Source: Haemophilus parainfluenzae (GTDB lineage Bacteria; Pseudomonadota; Gammaproteobacteria; Enterobacterales; Pasteurellaceae). From it: a stretch of 64,000 bases of DNA. The translations under genes were made by a program, and so were the position numbers. The stretch spans positions 1,860,001 to 1,924,000 of the forward strand of contig NZ_CP063121.1 of NCBI RefSeq assembly GCF_014931415.1, read 5' to 3'. Numbering within the stretch: position 1 is the first letter of the stretch; each line of letters opens with the position of its first letter. The notes under the pieces are model-generated. The model searched no databases. It saw only the letters and a list, made by a program, of their open reading frames with translations, and was not told where the DNA came from. Shown in pieces: positions 46,054 to 55,532 of this stretch.

Positions 46054-46854
46054 TTACCAACTTCCACCCGCTCCACCGCCGCCGAAGCCACCGCCACCAA
46101 AACCACCACCGGAAGAACCACCTCCGCCGAAGCCACCACCAAATCCACCTCCAAAACCGGAACCGCCGCCACGACGACGAGAAATAGTACTTTGACGAAT
46201 GATTTTATTCAGTTGATCACGTTGATTCGGGCTAATATAGACTTCATCTTTGTGATATTGGAATTCACCAAATAGAACAATGGCAATAAATGCCAATACC
46301 ATTAAGAATGGGATGTATTTATCGAACGCATCTTCTTCAACTTGTGCCGCATCGAACTCGCCTTTACTTGCCGCAATAATTTGGTTTAAGCCATCATTAA
46401 TACCTTGCGCATATTGGCCTTGTTTAAATTGTGGCAAAATTGCCGAACGGATGACTTGTGATAAAAAAGCATCCGGCAATACGCCTTCTAAACCTTGACC
46501 TGTTGCGATAAAGACTTTGCGATCATCCTTCGCTATCAGCATCAACACGCCATTGTTCAGATTTTTTCGTCCAATGCCCCATTTATCACCTAAAGCAAAG
46601 GTATAATCCGCAATTTCATATTCACCAGTTGTAGGAACCAAAACAACAGCGATTTGTGAACTCGTTTCTTTACTATAAGCAATCAGTTTATTTTCTAAAA
46701 TTTGCTTATGTTCTGATGAAAGTGTGTTGGTGTAATCGTTTATGTAATGGAAAGGATTTGGTGCAGGCGGAAATTCTACCGCAGCAACCATTTGAGCAAA
46801 AAAAATAAGGCTAAAAATAACCGCACTTTTCATAAAAGATAAAAGCTTAGCCAT
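46054..46854 (-). CDS. TPM-domain protein with Gly-rich C-terminus (YgcG-like)
   Basis: A 266-aa envelope protein. A signal peptide (about 8-25) precedes a TPM (DUF477) domain at about 30-160, starting NPFHYINDYTNTLSSEHKQILE. A membrane segment (IPFLMVLAFIAIVLFG, about 190-205) follows, and the end is almost pure Gly with Phe and Ser (about 232-266, ending GGAGGSW). Gly-rich tails of this type are a hallmark of YgcG proteins, and the domain has been called phosphatase-like without a fixed role. Its start overlaps the preceding TPM gene by 8 bases; lemA precedes that, the usual YgcG neighbour. Confidence 0.85.
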   Translation of the reverse strand: MAKLLSFMKSAVIFSLIFFAQMVAAVEFPPAPNPFHYINDYTNTLSSEHKQILENKLIAYSKETSSQIAVVLVPTTGEYEIADYTFALGDKWGIGRKNLNNGVLMLIAKDDRKVFIATGQGLEGVLPDAFLSQVIRSAILPQFKQGQYAQGINDGLNQIIAASKGEFDAAQVEEDAFDKYIPFLMVLAFIAIVLFGEFQYHKDEVYISPNQRDQLNKIIRQSTISRRRGGGSGFGGGFGGGFGGGGSSGGGFGGGGFGGGGAGGSW

Positions 46855-47296
46855 TAATAATTACCTCATTAGATAATTCATTCACATCATCAGGCTGAAT
46901 GGGGAAATGGCGAGATAAAATATCACTGATACGATCAATCGCATCGATAATGCCTTGTGTATAAGCTTTTTGTTTAAACTGCTCAATCATTAAATCGCAT
47001 TGTAACTGCCAATAAGCCACATCAACAAATTGATGAATACCTTTATCTCCTACGATTGCACAGAGATGATTTTTATATCCCACATAAATCAACACGGCAT
47101 TTTGCGCCGCTGTTTTATGCATTTCCAGTTCATCAAACACTTCTAAAGCACGTTCCATTGCAGACAGTTGTGCAGAAGCCTTTGGTACTTTACGTTCAAT
47201 ATAAACACGTAACTCAGCCGAACTTAAGCTTTCGAGGCGACTAATCGCCGCCTCGATTTGCTTTTTATCTACCGGAATTCTGGAAAAGAATGGCAT
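46847..47296 (-). CDS. TPM-domain protein without signal peptide
   Basis: A 149-aa protein with a second TPM (DUF477) domain and no signal peptide or membrane segment, so probably cytosolic or on the inner face of the membrane. Recognisable parts are SSAELRVYIERKVPKASAQ, VLIYVGYKNHLCAIVGDKGI and the C-terminal RISDILSRHFP. It is the middle gene of lemA-TPM-TPM, with the next start overlapping its end. The role is unknown; the conserved trio suggests an envelope complex with LemA. Confidence 0.8.
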   Translation of the reverse strand: MPFFSRIPVDKKQIEAAISRLESLSSAELRVYIERKVPKASAQLSAMERALEVFDELEMHKTAAQNAVLIYVGYKNHLCAIVGDKGIHQFVDVAYWQLQCDLMIEQFKQKAYTQGIIDAIDRISDILSRHFPIQPDDVNELSNEVIING

Positions 47297-47305
47297 AGAT
47301 AAACC

Positions 47306-47887
47306 TTAGTTAAAGTTTACAGTTGGTGCATTTTCAGCGCCTGCAGCTGATTTAAAGTAAGGTTTAGCTTTAAAACCAAAAATCATTGCTGCTAATTTAG
47401 TTGGGAATTGACGTACTTTTTCATTATAGATACGTGCAGCTTCATTAAATTTATTACGAGCCACATTGATACGGTTTTCTGTACCTTCAAGTTGCGCTTG
47501 TAAGTTCATAAAACCTTCATTCGCTTTTAATTGTGGGTATTGTTCTACTGTAACAAGTAAGCGAGATAATGCTGAACCCACTTGATTTTGGTTTTGTTGG
47601 AATTCGTTTAATTGTTCTTCCGTTAAATTAGACGGATCAATTTTAGTTTGTGTCGCTTTTGCACGCGCTTCGATGACATTAGTTAATGTTTGTTGTTCAA
47701 AATTAGCTTGACCTTTTACAGTATTTACTAAGTTTGGAATTAAATCAGCACGACGTTGATAAGATGATTCAACATTCGCCCAAACAGAATCAATTTCAGT
47801 TTCTGCTTTTACTAAACCATTGTAGCTAGACATTAAGCCTAAACCTGCAGCAACTGCGATAATAATCAAGATAATCCACTTTTTCAT
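47306..47887 (-). CDS. lemA: LemA family protein
   Basis: A 193-aa membrane protein with an N-terminal hydrophobic segment (about residues 4-20) and a helical coiled domain on the other side. The core motif SVWANVESSYQRRADLIPNLVNTVKG is the LemA signature, and YNEKVRQFPTKLAA is typical for the later helix. The biological function of LemA is not established. It is the first gene of the run with two TPM genes. GAAGGA lies before the ATG at 47887. Confidence 0.93.
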   Translation of the reverse strand: MKKWIILIIIAVAAGLGLMSSYNGLVKAETEIDSVWANVESSYQRRADLIPNLVNTVKGQANFEQQTLTNVIEARAKATQTKIDPSNLTEEQLNEFQQNQNQVGSALSRLLVTVEQYPQLKANEGFMNLQAQLEGTENRINVARNKFNEAARIYNEKVRQFPTKLAAMIFGFKAKPYFKSAAGAENAPTVNFN

Positions 47888-47920
47888 TCAAAAATTCCTT
47901 CAATTATAGGTTTAATTTAT

Positions 47921-47953
47921 ATAAGAAAAGACCTAAACCGAAGTTTAGGTCTT
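47921..47953 (-). terminator. ompA terminator
   Basis: AAGACCTAAAC and GTTTAGGTCTT pair perfectly (11 bp) around a UUCG-type tetraloop, followed by TTTTCTTAT on the minus strand. It is a strong terminator. Confidence 0.92.
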
Positions 47954-47988
47954 CTAATGTTAATCCGTTAATGGATAACTAAATAAAA

Positions 47989-49095
47989 TTATTTAGTACC
48001 GTTAACTGCGATTTCAACACGACGGTCTGGTGCTAAACAAGCGATAAGCGCTTTACGACCTTTAACCGCGTCACAAGTAGAACCTGTAACTGGGTTAGCT
48101 TTACCGTGACCAACTGCAGAGATGCTTTGAGCTGGAACACCTTTAGCTACTAAGTAATTAGCTACAGAGTCTGCACGACGTTGTGATAATTTCACGTTTG
48201 GTGCATCTTTACCGATACGGTCTGTATAACCAGCAACAGCTACGTTAGCGTTGTTGATTTGAGCGATTTCACCATAGATACCGTCTAAAGTTGCTTTAGC
48301 TTGTGGTTTTAAGTTTGCTTTACCGAAAGCGAAAGTTACATCAGAGCTTAAGTTGAAAGTTTTGCTTACAACTTCAGGTGCAACAACTGGAGCAGCACCT
48401 TGACCGAAACGGTAAGATAAACCAGCGTTGATAGAACCGATCCATGGGTTATAGTCTTGAGAACTATTGTGAGTATCTTGAGTACGTAATTTACCTACGC
48501 GAGTTAACCATTGGTATTCTAAACGTAATGCTAACTCTGGTAATGATGGTAATGCATACTCAACACCAGCTGCGAACATTGGAGAAACGCGTAAGCTGTG
48601 ACGACCTTCTGCGTGATCACGAGCACCAGTTGCTGTGTCATAGAATTTGTAGTCTGAACGTACTAAAGCTGCACCAACACGACCGTAAACATCTAAGCCG
48701 TCTAAAGCAGAAGTTAAACCGCCTAAACCATAGCTACCTTTTAAGCTTAAGTGAGCACCGTGGTTAGTGTGTTTGAATGCTACTTTACCAGCATCTTTGA
48801 ATTTAACACGACCGAAGTCATCGTAACCTAATTCAACCGCTAAACCTAAGTTGTCACGATTTAAGATTTGGTAACCACCGAATACACCGTAAGTGAAAGA
48901 GTTACGGTTGTAACCAGCACCGAAATCAGAGTATGCATTAGTAGAGTGAACTACAGTGTTAGCTTTGATACCATCGTGGAAAGATGCTTGACCAGCTTTA
49001 ACACCTGCATAGAAAGTGTTTTCTTGTGGAGCTGCTTGAGCTACAGAAGCTGCTGCTAAACCAGCAACGACTAATGCGATTGCAGTTTTTTTCAT
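47989..49095 (-). CDS. ompA: Outer membrane protein OmpA (P5-like)
   Basis: An abundant outer-membrane protein that also ties the membrane to murein. The 368-aa precursor has a signal peptide ending AQA at about residue 21. An eight-stranded beta-barrel follows (about 22-230) and then the OmpA periplasmic domain (about 250-368) with TLDGIYGEIAQINNANVAVAGYTD and KLSQRRADSVANYLV. Two Cys in CDAVKGRKALIAC can form the typical disulphide. It corresponds to P5 of H. influenzae, an adhesin-like protein. Barrel loops are the variable parts. Transcription probably starts about 170 bp upstream, giving a long leader. Confidence 0.95.
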   Translation of the reverse strand: MKKTAIALVVAGLAAASVAQAAPQENTFYAGVKAGQASFHDGIKANTVVHSTNAYSDFGAGYNRNSFTYGVFGGYQILNRDNLGLAVELGYDDFGRVKFKDAGKVAFKHTNHGAHLSLKGSYGLGGLTSALDGLDVYGRVGAALVRSDYKFYDTATGARDHAEGRHSLRVSPMFAAGVEYALPSLPELALRLEYQWLTRVGKLRTQDTHNSSQDYNPWIGSINAGLSYRFGQGAAPVVAPEVVSKTFNLSSDVTFAFGKANLKPQAKATLDGIYGEIAQINNANVAVAGYTDRIGKDAPNVKLSQRRADSVANYLVAKGVPAQSISAVGHGKANPVTGSTCDAVKGRKALIACLAPDRRVEIAVNGTK

Positions 49096-49275
49096 TTTGA
49101 TGTCCTCTATTTAGTCATCGTTATTAATAAGAAAAGTTTCCTTGTTTATTGTGAACTTTATAAAAAAGAAACACTCTAAACGTTGCTTAACTAGGGTTTT
49201 GAATTTGCCCTAACTTATCCTTTTGACAAATTCAATTCCTTTGCCATAGCCAAAGGAACGTTCAAAAGTATGGTT

Positions 49276-49303
49276 ATTATCCTATAAAAACACCAAAGAT
49301 CAA
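49276..49303 (-). promoter_or_regulatory. ompA promoter
   Basis: On the minus strand TTGATC, a 16-bp spacer and GATAAT form a sigma-70 promoter. The predicted leader would be about 170 nt, long as in E. coli ompA, where the leader stabilises the mRNA. Confidence 0.5.
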
Positions 49304-49368
49304 ACTTTTTTTGCCCTTTTTGGTTATTTTATAGACAAACAACCCCTAAAATGAACATTTGTTCACAA

Positions 49369-49394
49369 AAATCGGGTTAATTTTTAACCCGATT
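49369..49394. terminator. Stem-loop with terminator form, without a matching gene
   Basis: AAATCGGGTTAA and TTAACCCGATTT pair perfectly (12 bp) around a tiny loop. On the minus strand TTTTT follows. The only downstream gene on that strand is ompA, and no gene ends here. Confidence 0.55.
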
Positions 49395-49494
49395 TCTATT
49401 CTAACAAAAAATATCTTTTGTTGAAATCGACTTTTTTTTGAGCTTCATATATCATCAAATTCACTTTCTTCTCTTTATATAGGTGAGTGATTTT

Positions 49495-52400
49495 ATGTTG
49501 CCCCGTCTTTCTAATGTACCTCAACTTAATCATGTCGTAAGTGATTATCTTAACGAACTCCAAAAACAGCATTTTGAAGGTGATATTGCCTCAAATTATG
49601 CTGACCGTTTAAGTCTTGCGACAGATAACAGTGTCTATCAGCAGCTTCCTCAGGCTATTTTATTCCCTAAATCTGTTGCCGATGTAGTACGTATTACCAA
49701 ATTAGCCAATAAAGAGAAATACCTTCAGCTAACTTTCACACCTCGCGGTGGTGGCACGGGCACCAATGGGCAATCTATTAACAACAATATTATTGTTGAC
49801 CTCTCTCGCCACATGACAAACATTTTAGAGCTTAATATAGAAGAATGTTGGGTTCGAGTGCAGGCGGGCGTCGTAAAAGATCAATTAAACCAATTTTTAA
49901 AACCTCACGGTTTATTCTTTGCACCAGAGCTCTCCACCAGTAATCGAGCAACACTAGGTGGCATGATTAATACCGATGCCTCCGGTCAAGGCTCACTACA
50001 ATACGGAAAAACCTCTGATCACGTTTTAGCATTACGTTCTGTTTTAATGAACGGTGAAATATTAGATACAAGTGCGGTCAAATCTGATGATGTTTTAGAA
50101 AACTACCCGCTTGCAGAAAATGGTAAAACGCTACATCAAACGATTTTCCAACGTTGCAAAGAGAAACGCGCCTCAATCATTCAAGATTTACCACAACTCA
50201 ATCGCTTTCTCACTGGTTACGATCTTAAGAATGTCTTTAATAAAGATGAAAGTGAATTTAACCTCACCCGAATTCTGACAGGGTCAGAAGGGTCACTTGC
50301 GTTTATCTGTGAAGCTAAACTTAATTTATTACCGATTCCGAAATATCGTACCTTAATTAATGTGAAGTACAGCTCATTTGATGCCGCCCTTCGCAATGCG
50401 CCTTTTATGGTGAAAGCCAATGCCCTTTCCGTTGAAACCGTCGATTCCAAAGTGCTGAACCTTGCTAAGCAAGATATTATTTGGCATTCGGTAAAAGAAC
50501 TTTTAACAGAAGAAGAACAAAATCCAATTCTGGGTTTAAACATTGTGGAATATGCGGGTAACAATCAAGCTAAAATTGACAGCCAAGTGAGCGCACTTTG
50601 TCAGAAATTAGATGAAAAAATTGCACAAGGCAAAGATCATATTATCGGCTATCAACTTTGTTCTGACTTGCCTTCTATTGAACGTATTTATGCTATGCGT
50701 AAAAAAGCGGTGGGGCTATTGGGGAATGCGAAAGGCACTGCCAAACCGATTCCTTTTGTGGAAGATACCTGTGTACCACCAGAACATCTTGCGGATTACA
50801 TTGCAGAATTTAGAGCTTTATTAGATAGCCATAATCTGCAATACGGGATGTTTGGCCATGTTGACGCTGGCGTATTGCACGTTCGCCCCGCTTTAGACCT
50901 ATGCGATAAAGACCAAGTTAAACTCTTTAAACAAATTTCAGATGAAGTGGCTGAACTCACGGTGAAATACGGCGGTTTGTTATGGGGAGAACACGGAAAA
51001 GGCGTACGTTCTCATTATGGCGAGAAATTCTTTACTCCCGAACTTTGGCAAGAGTTGCGTTATGTGAAATTCTTATTTGATCCAAACAATCGTCTAAACC
51101 CTGGCAAAATCTGTACACCACTTAATAGCGATGCGGAACTCTATTCCATTCTCTCACCGATGCGTGCGGACAATGATCGCCAAATCCCGATTCAAATACG
51201 AGATGAATTCAAAGGCGCGATGAATTGTAACGGCAACGGACTTTGCTTTAATTTTGATGAGCACAGCATTATGTGTCCTTCCATGAAAGTGAGTAAAAAT
51301 CGCGTATTCTCACCAAAAGGACGAGCCGCGATGGTGCGTGAATGGTTGAGATTAATGGCCAATGAAAACGTATCGCCTGATCAATTAGATTTTCATAAAA
51401 CACAAGTGAAACTGACCGCACTTGTGGAGCGTTTCCGCAATAGCGTGCAGAAATGGCGTGGTGAATATGACTTCTCACATGAAGTGAAGGCAGCAATGGA
51501 TACTTGTTTGGCGTGTAAAGCCTGCGCAAGTCAATGCCCGATTAAAATTGATGTACCAAGTTTCCGTGCAAAATTTTTCCATTTTTACCACAGCCGTTAT
51601 TTGCGTCCAGCCAAAGATCATATTGTGGCGAATTTAGAAGTTGCCGCACCTTATATGGCGAAACAACCGGCATTATTCAATTATTTCACCAAGCTAAAAA
51701 TCACACAAAGCCTGGTTGAAAAAACATTGGGTATGACTGACTTGCCTCTCCTTTCTGAGCCTAACCTTCAACAACAATTAGTCGAAATCGGCTACCAAGG
51801 CAAAAAATTAGAAGAATTGGAAGGTCTCAGTGCAACAGAAAAAGCCAATATGCTCTTTATCGTACAAGATCCTTATACCTCTTATTATGATGCTAAAGTG
51901 GTCCGTGATTTTGTCGCTCTCACACAAAAACTAGGTTTTGAGCCAATCATTCTGCCTTTTAAACCGAATGGTAAAGCCATGCATATTAAAGGTTTTTTAA
52001 CTCGCTTTAGTAAAACAGCAAAAACACAAGCGGAGTTTTTAAATCGCGTTGCTAAATTAAATATGCCTTTGGTCGGTGTAGATCCAGCGATTGTGCTTTC
52101 TTATCGAGATGAATATAAAGAGGCCTTAGGGGATTCTCGCGGTGATTTCCATGTGCTTACGGCGCACGAATGGCTGACCAATCAATTAGAAAGTAAAGCA
52201 TTACAAAGTGCGGTGAAAAATATCGCGAAATCTGACCGCACTTTTGAGTGGCATTTATTCCCTCATTGTACTGAATCCACCTTTATGCCAAACAGTCCGA
52301 AAGAATGGCAGCATATTTTTGCACAATTTGGACAAACCTTGAAGGTCGAAAAAGTCGGCTGCTGTGGTATGGCGGGGGTATTTGGCCATGAGGTTCAAAA

Positions 52401-52572
52401 TCAAACCATGTCAAAAGATATTTACAACGTATCATGGGGCAAAAAAATACAAGGTAAAGATCCGAATTATTGCCTTGCGACCGGCTATTCCTGCCGTAGC
52501 CAAGTGAAGCGATATGAAAAAGCTATCTTGAAACACCCTGTTCAAGCATTGCTTGAAGTGCTGAATAACTAG
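49495..52572 (+). CDS. ydiJ: FAD/[4Fe-4S] oxidoreductase YdiJ
   Basis: A large flavin- and iron-sulfur-containing dehydrogenase of 1025 aa, like E. coli YdiJ (1018 aa), reported to oxidise D-2-hydroxyglutarate. The FAD-binding PCMH domain spans about 45-280 with FTPRGGGTGTNGQS and LGGMINTDASGQGSL, and the FAD-oxidase C-terminal domain follows. A ferredoxin-type region has CNGNGLCF, CPSMK and CLACKACASQCPIKIDVP, and CCG-type cysteines lie near the end (KVGCCGMAGVFGHE). I chose ATG 49495, after AGGTGAG, which aligns with the E. coli start; GTG 49483 overlaps that site. Confidence 0.94.
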   Translation: MLPRLSNVPQLNHVVSDYLNELQKQHFEGDIASNYADRLSLATDNSVYQQLPQAILFPKSVADVVRITKLANKEKYLQLTFTPRGGGTGTNGQSINNNIIVDLSRHMTNILELNIEECWVRVQAGVVKDQLNQFLKPHGLFFAPELSTSNRATLGGMINTDASGQGSLQYGKTSDHVLALRSVLMNGEILDTSAVKSDDVLENYPLAENGKTLHQTIFQRCKEKRASIIQDLPQLNRFLTGYDLKNVFNKDESEFNLTRILTGSEGSLAFICEAKLNLLPIPKYRTLINVKYSSFDAALRNAPFMVKANALSVETVDSKVLNLAKQDIIWHSVKELLTEEEQNPILGLNIVEYAGNNQAKIDSQVSALCQKLDEKIAQGKDHIIGYQLCSDLPSIERIYAMRKKAVGLLGNAKGTAKPIPFVEDTCVPPEHLADYIAEFRALLDSHNLQYGMFGHVDAGVLHVRPALDLCDKDQVKLFKQISDEVAELTVKYGGLLWGEHGKGVRSHYGEKFFTPELWQELRYVKFLFDPNNRLNPGKICTPLNSDAELYSILSPMRADNDRQIPIQIRDEFKGAMNCNGNGLCFNFDEHSIMCPSMKVSKNRVFSPKGRAAMVREWLRLMANENVSPDQLDFHKTQVKLTALVERFRNSVQKWRGEYDFSHEVKAAMDTCLACKACASQCPIKIDVPSFRAKFFHFYHSRYLRPAKDHIVANLEVAAPYMAKQPALFNYFTKLKITQSLVEKTLGMTDLPLLSEPNLQQQLVEIGYQGKKLEELEGLSATEKANMLFIVQDPYTSYYDAKVVRDFVALTQKLGFEPIILPFKPNGKAMHIKGFLTRFSKTAKTQAEFLNRVAKLNMPLVGVDPAIVLSYRDEYKEALGDSRGDFHVLTAHEWLTNQLESKALQSAVKNIAKSDRTFEWHLFPHCTESTFMPNSPKEWQHIFAQFGQTLKVEKVGCCGMAGVFGHEVQNQTMSKDIYNVSWGKKIQGKDPNYCLATGYSCRSQVKRYEKAILKHPVQALLEVLNN

Positions 52573-52607
52573 AGTGGATTTTCTACTTATAAGAATATTG
52601 TGAAAAA

Positions 52608-52645
52608 TAAAAAGCGGCCAGATTTAAACTCTGACCGCTTTCTTT
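52608..52645. terminator. Bidirectional ydiJ/valS terminator
   Basis: AAAGCGGCCAGA and TCTGACCGCTTT pair with one mismatch around a loop of about 8 nt, between convergent genes, with T-rich ends on both strands. Confidence 0.8.
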
Positions 52646-52654
52646 ATTTAAAAA

Positions 52655-55519
52655 CTACAACGCTTCAATCGCTTTATACTGCTCTTGGATTTTTTCTAAT
52701 CCAGATTGGTATTCTGCTTGTTTTTCACGTTCTTTCGCAATTACCGCTTCAGGCGCTTTAGCCACGAAAGCTTCGTTGCTAAGTTTGTTTTCGATACGTT
52801 TAACTTCATTTTGATATTTTTCAATCTCTTTAGTTAAACGGGCAAGCTCTGCTTCTTTATTGATAAAGCCAGCCATTGGTACGAGCAATTCAGCATTGCC
52901 GACTAATTTCGCTACCGCAAGTGGTGCGGTTTCGTTTGCCGCTAACACTTGAACGTTGTCTAACTTCGCCATGGCTTTTAAAAGAGCGGTCTGTTTTTCG
53001 AGAGTTTTTGCATTTTCTGCGCTTAAATTACGGAATAACAGATCTAAGCCTTTGCTTGGTGCGATGTTGCTTTCTGCACGGATATTACGTACCGCAACGA
53101 TCACTTCTTTTAACCACTCAATTTCAGCTTCTGCTTCTGGATCAAAGCCGTTTTCTTCCACTTGTGGGAAAGGTTGTAACATAATGCTGTCAGCTGTAAT
53201 GCCCACAAATCCTTTCACTTTTTGCCAAATTTCTTCGGTAATAAATGGAATAAGCGGATGTGCTAAACGTAATAATTTTTCTAACACATGAACCAAGGTT
53301 TGGCTTGCCGCACGAATTTGTGCTGCATTGCCGCTTGCAAATACCGGTTTAGTTAATTCTAAATACCAGTCACAGAATTGGTTCCAAGTAAACTCATAAA
53401 TCGCATTGGCACAAAGGTCAAAACGATATTGGCTTAATGAGTTACGGAAAGTTTCCACTGTGCGGTTGAATTCTGATTGAATCCAACGATCCGCTAATGA
53501 AAATTCGATCTCGCCTTCGCTTAAATCTAATTTTTCATTCGTAAGAACGAAACGGCTTGCATTCCACAATTTATTACAGAAGTTACGGTAGCCTTCTAAA
53601 CGTTTCATATCCCAATTGATATCACGACCGTTTGAAGCCAATGCCGCTAATGTGAAACGTAATGCGTCTGTACCGTGAGCCGCAATACCTTCCGCAAATT
53701 CTTTACGGGTCGCTTTGGCAATTTTCTCTGCCAACTGCGGTTGCATCATGTTGCCGGTACGTTTTTCAAGTAAATCTTCAAGGCTGATACCGTCAATCAT
53801 ATCGATTGGATCGAGCACGTTACCTTTCGATTTCGACATTTTTTGTCCGTTTTCATCACGGATTAAGCCCGTTACGTACACGGTTTTGAATGGCACCTGT
53901 GGTTTACCGTTTTCATCTTTTACGAAGTGCATCGTAAACATAATCATACGCGCAACCCAGAAGAAGATGATGTCGAAGCCGGTAATTAACACATCTGTCG
54001 GGTGGAACATTTTGAGCTCTTTAGTTTGCTCTGGCCAACCTAAAGTAGAGAACGTCCATAAGCCTGATGAGAACCAGGTGTCTAACACGTCTTCATCTTG
54101 TTTAAGTTCAACCGCAGAATCTAAGTTATATTTTGACCGCACTTCTTCTTCGTTACGCGCAACATACACATTGCCTTCCGCATCATACCACGCAGGAATG
54201 CGGTGTCCCCACCAAAGTTGGCGAGAAATACACCAGTCTTGAATATCACGCATCCAAGAGAAGTAAAGGTTTTCGTATTGTTTTGGCACGAATTGGATTT
54301 CGCCGTCTTCCACCGCTTTAATTGCCACATCAGCAAGCGGTTTCACGCTCACATACCATTGGTCGGTTAGCATTGGCTCGATTGGCACACCACCGCGGTC
54401 GCCATAAGGCACTTTGAGATCGTGTGGTTTGATTTCGTCTAATAAACCTAGCGCTTCAAAATCTGCCACGATTTTCTTACGTGCAGCGAAACGCTCTAAG
54501 CCACGATAATCTGCTGGAATTGTCGCTTCATAGCCTGCAAGTGGTTTGCCGTCTGTACCGATAATTTCGGCTTCATCACGAATATCTGCATTTAAGGTTA
54601 AGACGTTAACCATCGGCAAGCTGTGACGTTTACCCACTTCGTAGTCGTTAAAGTCATGCGCAGGCGTAATTTTCACCACACCAGTACCGAATTCGCGATC
54701 CACATATTCATCAGCAATAATCGGAATTTCACGGTTTGCCAATGGCAGAACCACAGTTTTACCGATTAAAGATTGATAACGTTCATCTTCTGGATGTACC
54801 GCCACTGCTGTATCGCCCAACATGGTTTCTGGACGCGTGGTTGCCACCACTAAATAATCTTTACCGTCTGCCGTTTTTGCACCGTTAGCTAACGGATAAC
54901 GGAAATGCCAAAGGGAACCTTTGCTCTCTTTGTTTTCTACTTCTAAATCAGAAATCGCGGTGTGAAGTTTTGGATCCCAGTTTACTAAGCGTTTGCCACG
55001 ATAAATCAAACCTTCTTCGTGCAAGCGAACAAACACTTCTTTCACCGCATTTGATAAACCATCGTCCATGGTAAAACGCTCGCGTTCCCAGTCGATGGAG
55101 TTACCTAAACGGCGCATTTGTTGGCTAATTGTGCCACCAGAATAGGCTTTCCAATCCCAAATTTTGTTGATAAACGCTTCACGGCCATAATCATGACGTG
55201 TTTTGCCTTCTTCAGCCGCAATTTTACGTTCCACCACCATTTGGGTTGCAATACCCGCGTGGTCTGTCCCCGCTTGCCATAAGGTATTATGCCCTTCCAT
55301 ACGGTTAAAACGGATTAAGGTATCCATTAAGGTTTGTTGGAAAGCATGCCCCATGTGTAGGGAACCTGTGACGTTCGGAGGTGGAATCGCAATGCAATAG
55401 CTCGGCGCGTTTTCATTTTCAGACGGTTTAAAATAACCGCTCTCTTCCCAATGTTGATAAAGGGCTTGTTCTACCGCAGACGGATTAAAACGGTCTGCCA
55501 TTTCGAATTTTTGTGTCAT
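52655..55519 (-). CDS. valS: Valyl-tRNA synthetase
   Basis: Charges tRNA-Val. At 954 aa it is the normal length for the bacterial enzyme. The class I signatures are HMGH in [10 protein letters not shown] (HIGH motif) and KMSKS in [13 protein letters not shown]. The editing domain lies between ([18 protein letters not shown]). The C-terminal coiled coil is seen as [24 protein letters not shown] 55519 follows AGAGAAAG; a second ATG 18 bases on lacks a site. In E. coli valS follows holC directly, whereas here three genes intervene. Confidence 0.97.
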   Translation of the reverse strand: MTQKFEMADRFNPSAVEQALYQHWEESGYFKPSENENAPSYCIAIPPPNVTGSLHMGHAFQQTLMDTLIRFNRMEGHNTLWQAGTDHAGIATQMVVERKIAAEEGKTRHDYGREAFINKIWDWKAYSGGTISQQMRRLGNSIDWERERFTMDDGLSNAVKEVFVRLHEEGLIYRGKRLVNWDPKLHTAISDLEVENKESKGSLWHFRYPLANGAKTADGKDYLVVATTRPETMLGDTAVAVHPEDERYQSLIGKTVVLPLANREIPIIADEYVDREFGTGVVKITPAHDFNDYEVGKRHSLPMVNVLTLNADIRDEAEIIGTDGKPLAGYEATIPADYRGLERFAARKKIVADFEALGLLDEIKPHDLKVPYGDRGGVPIEPMLTDQWYVSVKPLADVAIKAVEDGEIQFVPKQYENLYFSWMRDIQDWCISRQLWWGHRIPAWYDAEGNVYVARNEEEVRSKYNLDSAVELKQDEDVLDTWFSSGLWTFSTLGWPEQTKELKMFHPTDVLITGFDIIFFWVARMIMFTMHFVKDENGKPQVPFKTVYVTGLIRDENGQKMSKSKGNVLDPIDMIDGISLEDLLEKRTGNMMQPQLAEKIAKATRKEFAEGIAAHGTDALRFTLAALASNGRDINWDMKRLEGYRNFCNKLWNASRFVLTNEKLDLSEGEIEFSLADRWIQSEFNRTVETFRNSLSQYRFDLCANAIYEFTWNQFCDWYLELTKPVFASGNAAQIRAASQTLVHVLEKLLRLAHPLIPFITEEIWQKVKGFVGITADSIMLQPFPQVEENGFDPEAEAEIEWLKEVIVAVRNIRAESNIAPSKGLDLLFRNLSAENAKTLEKQTALLKAMAKLDNVQVLAANETAPLAVAKLVGNAELLVPMAGFINKEAELARLTKEIEKYQNEVKRIENKLSNEAFVAKAPEAVIAKEREKQAEYQSGLEKIQEQYKAIEAL

Positions 55520-55532
55520 TTATACTTTCTCT

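Larger units (their letters stand above)
49096..49494. other. Divergent ompA/ydiJ intergenic region
   Basis: A gap of almost 400 bp with the ompA promoter at 49276-49303, a palindrome TGAACA-TT-TGTTCA at 49352-49365 and a strong stem-loop at 49369-49394. The ompA leader occupies 49096 to about 49268. The part next to ydiJ is T-rich with a possible -10 (CATATA) near 49446. I see no small protein gene. Confidence 0.5.

Noticed and set aside
46039..46275. Thr/Ala-rich plus-strand frame opposite the Gly-rich tail
   Set aside because: The composition is produced by the complement of Gly codons in the TPM gene.
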